Positions 45,033 through 53,402 of a stretch of 64,000 nucleotides of DNA are shown one piece after another. The number at the start of each line of letters is the position of its first letter. Positions within the stretch are counted from its first letter, which is position 1. Source of the DNA: Coleofasciculus sp. FACHB-T130 (lineage in GTDB: Bacteria; Cyanobacteriota; Cyanobacteriia; Cyanobacteriales; FACHB-T130); assembly GCF_014695375.1 (NCBI RefSeq), contig NZ_JACJOG010000046.1:124001-188000 (forward strand). The letters are read 5' to 3'. The notes under the pieces are model-generated. The model saw only the letters and a program-made list of their open reading frames with translations. It was not told the DNA's origin and searched no databases. The translations under genes were made by a program, and so were the position numbers.

Positions 45033-46751
45033 CTACTGGTTAGGAGACCACTGACTGATGCGGAAGATCACAAATTCCGCTGGTCGGACTGGGCAAACTC
45101 CAATTTCGACATACAAACGACCCAGCATTACCGTCTCATGGGTGTTGATACTGGCATCGCACTTCACGTAGAAAGATTCACCAGGCGAACCACCGAATAA
45201 CGCCCCTGCACGCCACAGCCGTTCGAGGAAATTGCTGACCGTGCGGGTAACTCGCGCCCACAAATCTTGATCGTTAGGCTCGAACACAACCCACTGGGTA
45301 CCGATTTCAATCGAGCGCTCAATGTAGCTAATCAGGCGGCGGACGCTGATATAGCGCCACTGGACATTAGCCGGTTCTACCAGAGTCCGTGCGCCCCAAA
45401 CTTGGAAACCTCGGTTGTAGTTAGCAAAGTTGCGGATACAGTTAATCCCCACCGGGTTCAACAGTTCCTGTTCGCGGAAGTTAGTTTCGTAGGCTAGACC
45501 CAAGACACCGCGAGGAACTTCGTTGGCGGGTGCTTTAAAAACGCCACGAGTCTCATCGGTGCGGCACCAAATCCCCATCATGTGACCGCAGGGGGGAACC
45601 AAAATCGGTCGTCCGGCATTGCGTGGGTTCGCCACTTTAATCCAGGGATAATACAATGCCCCAAACATGGAACGACGATTGAAGTTACTTAACCACTGAG
45701 CTACGTGCTGAGGCTTTTGTTGCTCAGGGGGTACAGGCTCGCCGCCTCCCTTGCAAGGTGGGGGATCGAGAACCACCATGCGATAGTTGGGGCTGGGTGC
45801 GTTGTTTTCGCACATGCTAACCATCATTTCCATGATGCCGTGAACCTGATCCAAATCCAGCAGGCCGCGTTGGTATGCCAGCATTAGGTCGGGGCAAGCA
45901 ATCATCGAAACTTCGTCAATTTCAAAAATCCCTTGGACGCCCGTGCGGTCATCGCGCACCCCATTTACATCCCGTGGAAAGCGTTCTGGGCTAGAAATGA
46001 CGGGTGGAGGGCTGACTTCATAGGTGCCGTTGACAGGTCGTCGAGACAGGGGTTGTCCGCTGGTGGACATATCGGTGACGGACAAAAATTGAGATGCCTC
46101 GTGGTCGCCAATCCCCTCATTAATCGCAGTGATGACATAGGTACCCACTTGCGCCTCGACGTCCGGGTTCATGGTCAGGTGGCTGTACTCTTCGAGTTTC
46201 TCTCCACCGCGACTAACGATGACTTTAAAGTATTCACCCGTGTTGAGTGGGGGTTCTGCCTCTGGATCTTCAGGAGCTTTGGGTTCATCGGGAAGGATCG
46301 AAACATTGACTCGTCCACCGGGTAAGGCAAGAGCTGAGCTACCATCCTCTTCGCCTTCGGATGCCTTAATCGCAAACATCAAAGAGGGACGATTTCCAGA
46401 GGTTCTGAGCTTTGTGGCTGTTTCCTCCGGTGCTGGTGGTTCCGAACCGGGGAGTTTGGTACCAATGCTAGTCACCCAACAGCGTCCACCGCCGTTCATA
46501 AACCAGCCATTGACGGCAAAAGGGAGGTAGGCGTTGAAGTCTGTGTAACCATCGGAGCCTTGTTTGGCAAAATACTCTAGGTATTGGCTCCAGTTGGTAA
46601 TCATCATGGGTTTGAACAGTTCGGCATCACCGCGTACATCCTCGGTAAAGCCAACAAACCCAGCAACACTCATGCTTACGCCTTCAATCGGGCGACTACC
46701 ACGGTCTACTTCTTCGACGTAGACACCAGGAGCAAAATAATCCATTGGCAT
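45033..46751 (-). CDS. CIS contractile sheath protein
   Basis: A 572-residue phage tail sheath. It opens MPMDYFAPGVYVEEVDRGSRPIEGV, the usual sheath N-terminus, with SVAGFVGFT next. The C-terminal sheath domain holds RTLVEPANVQWRYISVRRLISYIERSI and ends CPVRPAEFVIFRISQWSP. A ~150-residue insertion (about 105-265) with Pro/Glu-rich linkers and a CxxC-free beta region is an outer decoration domain. It is the only sheath gene in the window. GGAAG precedes the start. The sheath contracts to drive the tube. Confidence 0.93.
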   Translation of the reverse strand: MPMDYFAPGVYVEEVDRGSRPIEGVSMSVAGFVGFTEDVRGDAELFKPMMITNWSQYLEYFAKQGSDGYTDFNAYLPFAVNGWFMNGGGRCWVTSIGTKLPGSEPPAPEETATKLRTSGNRPSLMFAIKASEGEEDGSSALALPGGRVNVSILPDEPKAPEDPEAEPPLNTGEYFKVIVSRGGEKLEEYSHLTMNPDVEAQVGTYVITAINEGIGDHEASQFLSVTDMSTSGQPLSRRPVNGTYEVSPPPVISSPERFPRDVNGVRDDRTGVQGIFEIDEVSMIACPDLMLAYQRGLLDLDQVHGIMEMMVSMCENNAPSPNYRMVVLDPPPCKGGGEPVPPEQQKPQHVAQWLSNFNRRSMFGALYYPWIKVANPRNAGRPILVPPCGHMMGIWCRTDETRGVFKAPANEVPRGVLGLAYETNFREQELLNPVGINCIRNFANYNRGFQVWGARTLVEPANVQWRYISVRRLISYIERSIEIGTQWVVFEPNDQDLWARVTRTVSNFLERLWRAGALFGGSPGESFYVKCDASINTHETVMLGRLYVEIGVCPVRPAEFVIFRISQWSPNQ

Positions 46752-46779
46752 AGCGTAGTCTTCCTTGATTAGTGGTGGG

Positions 46780-46834
46780 TAATCGGTAATTGGTAATCGG
46801 TAATTGGTAGGGGCGATCTAGCAGGTCGCCCCTA
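46780..46834. repeat. Heptamer repeats and hairpin between CIS genes
   Basis: Four 7-nt units TAATCGG, TAATTGG, TAATCGG, TAATTGG (46780-46807) are followed by a stem TAGGGGCGA/TCGCCCCTA (46808-46834). It separates the DUF4255 gene from the sheath gene within the left operon. STRR-like repeat; the stem may reduce readthrough. Confidence 0.55.
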
Positions 46835-46850
46835 GAGTAGTAGGTAATTG

Positions 46851-47399
46851 TTACGACCTACTACCTACTACCCCATTCCCTACTACTTCTATAGGTGTGA
46901 TTGGTTCTCCTTGTCCTAGCTGGTTAAAGGGAACTGTCACGGTTACATATAAAGCTGGACGTAATGGAACCCCCAGCGCACGCCATAGAGCGACGGCATC
47001 AATAAGCCCAACGGCAGAAATGGTCATTGACAAGTTGCCATAACCCCGTAGTGAAGGCGCTAGCAGCTCTTCTGGTAGCCAGCGGTAACGTAACAACAGC
47101 ATCAAGGCTTCTGACAGCAGACGCTGTTCTCCCAGGACGGTACGATCCCAGGCACTGACTAGGAAGGAAATGTCAAACCATAATGGGGAATACTTCCCAA
47201 AAGTGGGTGGATGCGGTTTTTCCTGGTTAATCCTGTGGTCTACCTGACTGTTTTCCCCGATGTTGTAGCAGAACAGGTTCAGTGCTGGTCTTACATCCTG
47301 CCGCATACTAGGGTGGTTGAAATCAATTTGCTCTGTACTGAGCAGGGAAGTCCCTTCAGCCAGGATTTCTGCCAAAGTCTGGGCAGCAGCAGGGATCAT
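46851..47399 (-). CDS. CIS tail-end protein, DUF4255 (Pvc16-like)
   Basis: The 182-residue product matches the DUF4255 domain of tail terminator/cap proteins: AAQTLAEILAEGTSLL, RPALNLFCYNIGEN, LWFDISFLVSAWD, EQRLLSEALMLLLRYRWLPEE and LRPALYVTVTVPFNQL. This family caps the sheath-tube end away from the baseplate. It is the first gene of the left operon, next to the divergent promoter region. A second, longer DUF4255 protein is encoded at 49651. Confidence 0.85.
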   Translation of the reverse strand: MIPAAAQTLAEILAEGTSLLSTEQIDFNHPSMRQDVRPALNLFCYNIGENSQVDHRINQEKPHPPTFGKYSPLWFDISFLVSAWDRTVLGEQRLLSEALMLLLRYRWLPEELLAPSLRGYGNLSMTISAVGLIDAVALWRALGVPLRPALYVTVTVPFNQLGQGEPITPIEVVGNGVVGSRS

Positions 47400-47639
47400 A
47401 AGACTGGGTGTTTAGGCTGTATAGGTCTAGATTAGGAAGACAACCCCAGAGTGTTTATTAGACTTTGGTCGAAACTTTAAAAAATGTGTGTAAATACGGA
47501 TGAAGACTGAAATCCCCGACTAAGCTAGATTTGTCATTTATTTCTTGCGGAAGATGACAAGCTCCGCAAAATGAAAATTCAGTGGTGCTTACATCCGATT
47601 CAACGTTACTGAAATATCCTGTATGGCGGGGAGTTACAG
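47400..47639. promoter_or_regulatory. Divergent promoter region of the CIS locus
   Basis: This 240-base region separates the left CIS operon from the histidine kinase gene, so both promoters must be here. No clear operator palindrome is visible by eye. GGGGAG precedes the kinase ATG. The nearby response regulator is a candidate to bind here (inference). Confidence 0.45.
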
Positions 47640-48794
47640 ATGAAGGTTGGAATAAAACGGTTTGCTGTACAGGTGCATCCACCTTCCTCCACACTCGGTT
47701 CGCTAGGTACACCGTACCCTCCCGATCTTAGGAGTATTTGCAAGCTCCATCTCGAACAGATAGGCGCACAACTACCTGTTGTAGCCGCCTGGATTGTTTA
47801 CCAAGATTTAGATACCCAAAAGCGTCAATTAGTAGCCTATTATTCAGACGAGCGCCAAGGAAATTACGCAGAGTTGCCCAAATTTTTTGCTGAGGTGGGG
47901 TGGGAAGATTCCCTACCTGCGCTGAAGTTAAGCGAAATAACCAAGCGTGCTAAAAGTGCATCTGCTGACGCCGCTTGTAGCTACAACACTTACGTTTGCC
48001 CTCTCAGCGAGCAGAAAGCCAAAGAAGTTGGGTATTTGCTGTTATGGAGTAAAAATCCCCTTTCTTCGCTGCAACAACAAGGCGTAGAAAAACAGGCTCA
48101 ATTACTGAGTCACTACCTGGTGATGTCTCGTGAGTGTTCCCGTCAAAAAGCTGAGATTCAATTACTTGAGCAAGTGCTAGGTCGTACAGAACATCAACTG
48201 CGAAATCCCTTGGCACTGATTAGTCTTTACGCCGAAAATTTATGTTTAGGGTTGCCATGTGGCTGCTTGCAAGAGCAGGCTGGGATTGTTCGCGAAACCG
48301 TGAATGAGTTAATTGAAAACTTAACGGATTTGGTTTATTGCGGACAGCAGGCAAAACTACAGGTAGCACCTTATGAGCTGCGGAAAACATTGGCTGAAAG
48401 TATCCAAGGTCTGCAACCTTGGTTAGAAGAAAAACGACTGCATATCCGCTATCCGGAGAAGCCGGTCACGCTGGCAGGGGATCGATGGCAGATGAAACAG
48501 GTATTTGACAACCTGTTGAGTAATGCAGTTCATTTTAGCCCCCCTGGGGGAATGATTACTTGTAATTGGCAAGTCTTTCAATCTGAAGTAATCGTTGAAG
48601 TTTCCGATTGCGGTTCCGGGCTTTCTGAAGAAGACTTGAAACAAGTATTCACACCTTTTTATTCTAAGCGTCCAGGCGGTACTGGTTTGGGTTTGGCGAT
48701 CGCAAAAAAAATTATCCTCGACCATCGAGGAACCATTTGGGTAGAAAACTTGCCTTCTGGTGGGGCACAGTTTTCCTTCACCCTACCTCGATAG
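47640..48794 (+). CDS. Sensor histidine kinase in the CIS locus
   Basis: The 384-residue soluble product has an N-terminal GAF-like sensory region (about 25-160), a HisKA-type dimerisation segment with H185 in EHQLRNPLALI, and a HATPase domain (N box QVFDNLLSNAVHF, G1 DCGSGL, F box FTPFYSK, G2 GTGLGLAIAKKI). No membrane segment, so the signal is cytoplasmic. It is followed by a response regulator and then CIS genes, so it probably controls when the CIS is made. Confidence 0.9.
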   Translation: MKVGIKRFAVQVHPPSSTLGSLGTPYPPDLRSICKLHLEQIGAQLPVVAAWIVYQDLDTQKRQLVAYYSDERQGNYAELPKFFAEVGWEDSLPALKLSEITKRAKSASADAACSYNTYVCPLSEQKAKEVGYLLLWSKNPLSSLQQQGVEKQAQLLSHYLVMSRECSRQKAEIQLLEQVLGRTEHQLRNPLALISLYAENLCLGLPCGCLQEQAGIVRETVNELIENLTDLVYCGQQAKLQVAPYELRKTLAESIQGLQPWLEEKRLHIRYPEKPVTLAGDRWQMKQVFDNLLSNAVHFSPPGGMITCNWQVFQSEVIVEVSDCGSGLSEEDLKQVFTPFYSKRPGGTGLGLAIAKKIILDHRGTIWVENLPSGGAQFSFTLPR

Positions 48795-48873
48795 CAATTT
48801 TCAGTGAGTCAGTGGGAATGATAAATGAGTTACTCACCCTCTAAAACGAACAGTCGCCTTGAGGTTCTCTAAA

Positions 48874-49551
48874 ATGTCCGCACCAGCGCCAATTTCGATT
48901 TTACTCGTGGATGATGAACCACGCTTTCGAGCAGGGATACGGACTCTACTTGACTTCTTGAGTAATAACGGCTCTTTTCGATTTGAGATTGTCGGAGAGG
49001 CGGCTTCTGTAGAGCAAGCGTTAAAATTAACCGCTGAGCAAAAGCCAGCGATGATTTTGCTGGATATGGAATTGCCCCCTGGAGATGGAATTACCGCCTT
49101 GATCGGTTTAGGAGAAATGTCCTATAAGGGGAAAGTGTTAGTTCTCTCAGGACACCGGGAAGACGAATGGGTGTTTCGGGCGATGCAGGCGGGTGCTAGC
49201 GGGTACGTGTTTAAAGACCGGGTGGCAACTCAACTGTGCGAAGCAATTAACACCGTCATGAAAAATGAAGTGTATTTATCGCCAGAAGTTGCAGCTTGCT
49301 TCTTTCGATTGTTTCAATTTTATGCAGGGCGATCGCATCTTTCCGGTCGGAGCATTCACTTAACCGAACGAGAGCGAGAAGTCTTACACTGGCTCGTTGA
49401 AGGATCTTCTAATGAAGAAATTGCCCGCCGCCTTTACATCACAGTCGCTACAGTTAAAGCTCACTTAACAGCAATTTTTGAAAAACTCAGTGTCACCAGC
49501 CGCACGCAAGCAATTGTAAAAGCCTTAAAACTGGGATTAGTTAGTGCTTAA
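48874..49551 (+). CDS. NarL/LuxR-type response regulator in the CIS locus
   Basis: From the ATG at 48874 (GAGG nine bases upstream) the product has 225 residues. REC domain: LLVDDEPRF acidic pocket, phosphoacceptor D64 in ILLDMELP, LSGH and the Lys in VFKDR. LuxR-type HTH: LTEREREVLHWLVEGSSNEEIARRLYI...VKAHLTAIFEKL. It pairs with the preceding kinase. Direct control of the CIS promoters is likely but not shown. The 49613-49650 terminator follows it. Confidence 0.92.
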   Translation: MSAPAPISILLVDDEPRFRAGIRTLLDFLSNNGSFRFEIVGEAASVEQALKLTAEQKPAMILLDMELPPGDGITALIGLGEMSYKGKVLVLSGHREDEWVFRAMQAGASGYVFKDRVATQLCEAINTVMKNEVYLSPEVAACFFRLFQFYAGRSHLSGRSIHLTEREREVLHWLVEGSSNEEIARRLYITVATVKAHLTAIFEKLSVTSRTQAIVKALKLGLVSA

Positions 49552-49612
49552 TGGTCAGAATCTGGTCATTATCAAAAGAAACCTTTGTCAAGCTAAACTG
49601 TGAAAACGAATA

Positions 49613-49650
49613 AATCAGCTTTTTGCGAAGCTGATTGCTGAATTTTTTTT
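49613..49650 (+). terminator. Intrinsic terminator abutting the next start codon
   Basis: Stem AATCAGCTT/AAGCTGATT (49613-49621 and 49628-49636) is followed by GCTGAA and eight T residues (49643-49650). The next base is the A of the ATG at 49651. It fits a terminator of the response regulator transcript, placed where a ribosome binding site would be expected. Confidence 0.7.
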
Positions 49651-50994
49651 ATGAGCAATTATTTAGCGATCGCTACTGTCACTGCTGCTTTGCAAAGAAC
49701 TTTGCAAGCTGTTGTACAAATAGACCTGGATGGCGCAAGAGTGACAACGGTGCGACCCAGTAACTTAGGGAGTGGCACCCCAGAGACGGGAGTGAACATC
49801 TACCTGTATCAAGTGAGTCTCAATCCCGTGTGGCGCAGCAGTGCAGATGTGCGGAATCGGAATCGCAAGGGCGAAATGGCAAAGCGATCGCACAATGCTC
49901 TCGATCTGCATTACATGATCAGTCTCTATGGCAATGAGGTTGAGTTAGAACCGCAACGACTTTTAGGCAGCGTCGTCCGTACCCTTAAAGATCGCTCAAC
50001 TCTAACCCAGGAAATGATTTGGGACACGATCGCTGATTCTAACTTTACCTACTTAGCGGACTCTAACCTCTCCGAACAGCTCGAAGAAATTAGCTTCGTG
50101 CCAATGGATTTATCTTTAGAAGATTTATCTAAAGTTTGGTCGGTATTCTTCCAAACCCCATACACCCTATCAGTGGCTTACCGAGCGACCGTAGTCATGA
50201 TAGAAGGGGAAGAAGCAGCCCAGAAAGCTTTACCCGTACGCGAGTATAGGTTCAGCGGTGTGGTACCGTTTTCCAATCAGCCGGTGATTCAGGAGGTAGT
50301 GTCTCAAGCGGGCAGGTTTCAGGCAATCTTGGCAGACAGCACGTTGCTGATTCGGGGTAAAAATTTGAATAGCAACATCACGCGGGTGCGTCTTGGTGAG
50401 GTGGAAGCGACGCCTTCAGAAGTTCACGAAACCCAGGTCACATTGCCCCTAAGTGCCTTCTCTGCCGAGTCGCTCCGCGCAGGCGTACAAAGTCTACAGG
50501 TGATTCATCACCTCTCAAGTCCCAGCGCGCCTGTAGCAAACGGTGGAGTTGAATCTAACGGCGCATCCAGAGGCAACTCGACCCCCGCGTTAAGCCTCCA
50601 GCCTGCTCTCCAACGCAGTGTGGAGTCGAATGTGGCACCGTTTGTATTGCGTCCAACGATTACAGAAGTAAGTATTACCGACATTCAGGGAAGTGGAGAT
50701 GAACTGCGCTCGGCGAACCTGACGCTGCAAGTAAATCTTACTATCGGCAACAAGCAGCGAGTTGTGGTGGCGCTGAACGAACGGTCAATCGATAACCCAG
50801 GCGCTTATCTGTTTGATGCTTTACCGCGTCGAGCCGATACAACCTCGGTAATCATTCCGGTTCGAGATGTGAAGCCAGGAGAGTATTTGGTGCGGGTACA
50901 CGTAGATGGAGCGGAAAGTATGTTGAGCGTAGATACGGACAAAGACAGCCCGACCTTCCAGCAGTATATTGACCCAAAGGTAGCGATTGTATGA
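49651..50994 (+). CDS. CIS DUF4255 protein with C-terminal beta extension (Pvc16-like)
   Basis: The 447-residue product has a DUF4255 domain (about 5-200: AIATVTAALQRTLQAVV, TGVNIYLYQVSLNPVWR, ALDLHYMISLYGNEVELEPQRLLGSVV) and an IPT/TIG-like beta region (about 210-445, LLIRGKNLNSNITRVRLGEVEATP). It is much longer than the left-operon DUF4255 protein. Its ATG follows a terminator-like T tract with no ribosome binding site. It overlaps the AAA+ gene by four bases (ATGA), so those two are coupled. Confidence 0.85.
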   Translation: MSNYLAIATVTAALQRTLQAVVQIDLDGARVTTVRPSNLGSGTPETGVNIYLYQVSLNPVWRSSADVRNRNRKGEMAKRSHNALDLHYMISLYGNEVELEPQRLLGSVVRTLKDRSTLTQEMIWDTIADSNFTYLADSNLSEQLEEISFVPMDLSLEDLSKVWSVFFQTPYTLSVAYRATVVMIEGEEAAQKALPVREYRFSGVVPFSNQPVIQEVVSQAGRFQAILADSTLLIRGKNLNSNITRVRLGEVEATPSEVHETQVTLPLSAFSAESLRAGVQSLQVIHHLSSPSAPVANGGVESNGASRGNSTPALSLQPALQRSVESNVAPFVLRPTITEVSITDIQGSGDELRSANLTLQVNLTIGNKQRVVVALNERSIDNPGAYLFDALPRRADTTSVIIPVRDVKPGEYLVRVHVDGAESMLSVDTDKDSPTFQQYIDPKVAIV

Positions 50995-53030
50995 TGACCA
51001 CGACTAGCGATCGCTGGCAAGCAGCGAATCAGCGCTACTTCATGGGAGAAGTTGCTCGCGTGCGTCAGGCGTTAGAACGCCAAGCGGCAAAGATGCAAGG
51101 AGAGGAAAAAGTCCAGGAAGAAGATTTTCTACCTCTGACCTCGAACCTTTCGCCTCCAGCAACACTAGAACAACTGTGCAAAACCTTCGGTTTGTCAGAT
51201 TTTGAGCGGGATATCCTGCTGTTGTGCGTGGGGATGGAACTTGACCCCAGTTTTCCTTCTTTATGCGCGATCGCTCAAGGCAACGAGCGGCAGGCGTATC
51301 CGACAATGAGCTTAGCGCTGGCGATTCTATCTGACTCCCACTGGGATGCACTCACCCCCACTGCCTCATTGCGTCGCTGGCAACTGATTGAAGTTGGGAC
51401 AGGCAATACACTCACCTCCAGTCCCCTGCGAATTGACGAGCGAATATTGCACTACATCGCTGGCGTGCAACATCTAGATGAACGGCTCATAGGCATTATC
51501 GAGCCATTGCACCGATCGGTTCAAAGTTTGGTGCCATCGCACCGACAAGTTGCAGAACAACTGGCAGGGACGTGGTTGCAGGCATCGCAACAAGGTTCGG
51601 CGTTACCTGTCGTGCAGCTATGTGGAGATGAGACTGCCAGCAAACGAGCGATCGCATCTGCAACTTGCGCTCTTTTGCAGCTCAACTTAAATGCGATGTC
51701 CGCCCAAGTCATTCCCACCAGTCCTAGCGACTTTAATAGCATTCTGCGGCTATGGAATCGGGAAGCGATTCTCAGTGAGAGTGTCCTGTTACTCGACTGC
51801 GACGATGTAGACACAAGCGATCCAGCACGAGAAAATATCATTGCCACGTTGATTGAAGGAATTACCAGTCCGGTAATCGTCATCAGTCCTGAAAGACGGC
51901 GATCGCGACAGCGTCCCTCAATTACGATTGATGTTAGCAAGCCAACCGCCCCCGAACAACGAGCTATCTGGCAAGATGCCTTGGGTGAAGCAGCAGAAAG
52001 CTTGAACGGACATCTAGATACGCTGGTATCCCATTTCAGCCTTAGCGCCCCTTCTATTTACGCTGTTTGTACTGAGGCAAAAGGTAGAGGAGAGAATAAA
52101 GAATCTCTCTGTTCACTCAGCCCTCAGTCCTCAGTCCTCAGTCCTCAGTCCTCAGCTCTCAGCCCTCAAGAAACGCTCAGCAACCTCTTGTGGGATACCT
52201 GCCGTTCACAAGCTCGCCAGAGACTCAACGACCTGGCTCAACCCATTATCCCAGGAGCCAGTTGGAATGAGCTGGTATTGCCAGAGGCACAGCGACAGGT
52301 GTTGCGCGACATTGCCGCTCACGTTCGGCAACGTGCCAAAGTATACGAAAACTGGGGATTTGGCGGCAGCGGACGCGGCTTGGGCATCAGCGCCTTATTT
52401 GCCGGAGGCAGCGGTACTGGCAAAACAATGGCAGCAGATGTACTGGCTGGCGAATTGCAGCTAGACCTTTATCGCATCGACCTGAGTTCTGTCATCAGTA
52501 AGTATATCGGGGAGACAGAAAAGAACCTGCGGCGCGTATTTGATGCCGCAGAAGCTGGGGGAGCAATTCTGCTGTTTGACGAAGCTGACGCCCTGTTTGG
52601 CAAGCGTTCTGAAGTGAAAGACAGCCACGACCGTCATGCCAATATTGAAGTTGCCTACCTGCTACAACGCATGGAAGCTTACCGAGGCTTAGCGATTTTG
52701 ACGACTAATTTAAAAGGTTCTCTCGATCAGGCATTTCTGCGCCGGATTCGTTTTATCGTTCAGTTTCCCTTCCCCGATGCCACCCAAAGAGCCGAGATTT
52801 GGCAGCGCATCTTCCCCAGAAAAACACCGACTGAAGGGCTAGATCCTGTGAAGCTGGCACGGCTAAACGTCGCCGGGGGAAACATTCGCAATATTGCCTT
52901 AAATGCAGCCTTTATCGCCGCAGACGCCAATGAGCCGGTCGGGATGCAACACATTTTGCAAGCAGCAAAAAGCGAATATGTCAAACTGGAAAGACCTCTC
53001 ACCGATGCTGAAGTGAAAGGCTGGGTGTGA
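50991..53030 (+). CDS. CIS AAA+ ATPase (Pvc15-like)
   Basis: A 679-residue protein with a long N-terminal region (about 1-370), a repeat-encoded linker (376-392) and a C-terminal AAA+ domain: Walker A GGSGTGKT (472-479), Walker B ILLFDEADALFG (D530, E531), sensor 1 LTTN, arginine-finger region FLRRIRF and sensor 2 GGNIRNIAL. In CIS these ATPases are thought to act in loading, assembly or disassembly. It overlaps the preceding DUF4255 gene and has a short convergent Nif11 gene after it. Confidence 0.92.
   Translation: MMTTTSDRWQAANQRYFMGEVARVRQALERQAAKMQGEEKVQEEDFLPLTSNLSPPATLEQLCKTFGLSDFERDILLLCVGMELDPSFPSLCAIAQGNERQAYPTMSLALAILSDSHWDALTPTASLRRWQLIEVGTGNTLTSSPLRIDERILHYIAGVQHLDERLIGIIEPLHRSVQSLVPSHRQVAEQLAGTWLQASQQGSALPVVQLCGDETASKRAIASATCALLQLNLNAMSAQVIPTSPSDFNSILRLWNREAILSESVLLLDCDDVDTSDPARENIIATLIEGITSPVIVISPERRRSRQRPSITIDVSKPTAPEQRAIWQDALGEAAESLNGHLDTLVSHFSLSAPSIYAVCTEAKGRGENKESLCSLSPQSSVLSPQSSALSPQETLSNLLWDTCRSQARQRLNDLAQPIIPGASWNELVLPEAQRQVLRDIAAHVRQRAKVYENWGFGGSGRGLGISALFAGGSGTGKTMAADVLAGELQLDLYRIDLSSVISKYIGETEKNLRRVFDAAEAGGAILLFDEADALFGKRSEVKDSHDRHANIEVAYLLQRMEAYRGLAILTTNLKGSLDQAFLRRIRFIVQFPFPDATQRAEIWQRIFPRKTPTEGLDPVKLARLNVAGGNIRNIALNAAFIAADANEPVGMQHILQAAKSEYVKLERPLTDAEVKGWV
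52117..52165 (+). repeat. Seven heptanucleotide repeats inside the ATPase gene
   Basis: Seven units run without a break: CTCAGCC, four CTCAGTC, CTCAGCT, CTCAGCC. In the ATPase frame the region around residues 376-392 reads LSPQSSVLSPQSS-like peptide, a linker before the AAA+ core. This is the type of repeat normally found between genes. Confidence 0.85.
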
Positions 53031-53120
53031 AATGAGAAGGCGAACCGACAGGTCGGCGCTAGGCTAACGCCTCGCTTCGCTAACGCTATCGCGCTAATTA
53101 TTCTTTACAGCTGATTAAAC

Positions 53121-53330
53121 TTATAAACCAGGGATTTCTGACAATTCCCCTTCCAACTCTTCTACCTTAAATCCGGTTGTATCTTTCCATTCTTCAACTG
53201 TAAAGTGATAACCACATTCTTCAGCCATTTTGACTAAGGTTTCCAAGTCGGGTGCAGAGTTGAGCTTTTCCCGTAAGGCGGAGTCAGTTTGAACAGCTCT
53301 AAAAAGTTTTATTACTTCCTCTTTTGCCAT
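53121..53330 (-). CDS. Nif11 domain protein
   Basis: The 69-residue product has the Nif11 pattern: EEVIKLFRAVQTDSALREKLNSAPDL, then VKMAEECGYHFTVEEW, ending EELEGELSEIPGL. Nif11 domains occur as leaders of ribosomal peptide natural products and as small standalone proteins. There is no core peptide after a Gly-Gly site and no maturation enzyme nearby, so a standalone role is more likely. It is convergent with the CIS ATPase gene. Confidence 0.82.
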   Translation of the reverse strand: MAKEEVIKLFRAVQTDSALREKLNSAPDLETLVKMAEECGYHFTVEEWKDTTGFKVEELEGELSEIPGL

Positions 53331-53402
53331 CAGTTTATATTCCCAGTACGTTAAATCAATGTTAACTTACCATCCACCTATCGCTTATCCGGAGAATTTT
53401 CG

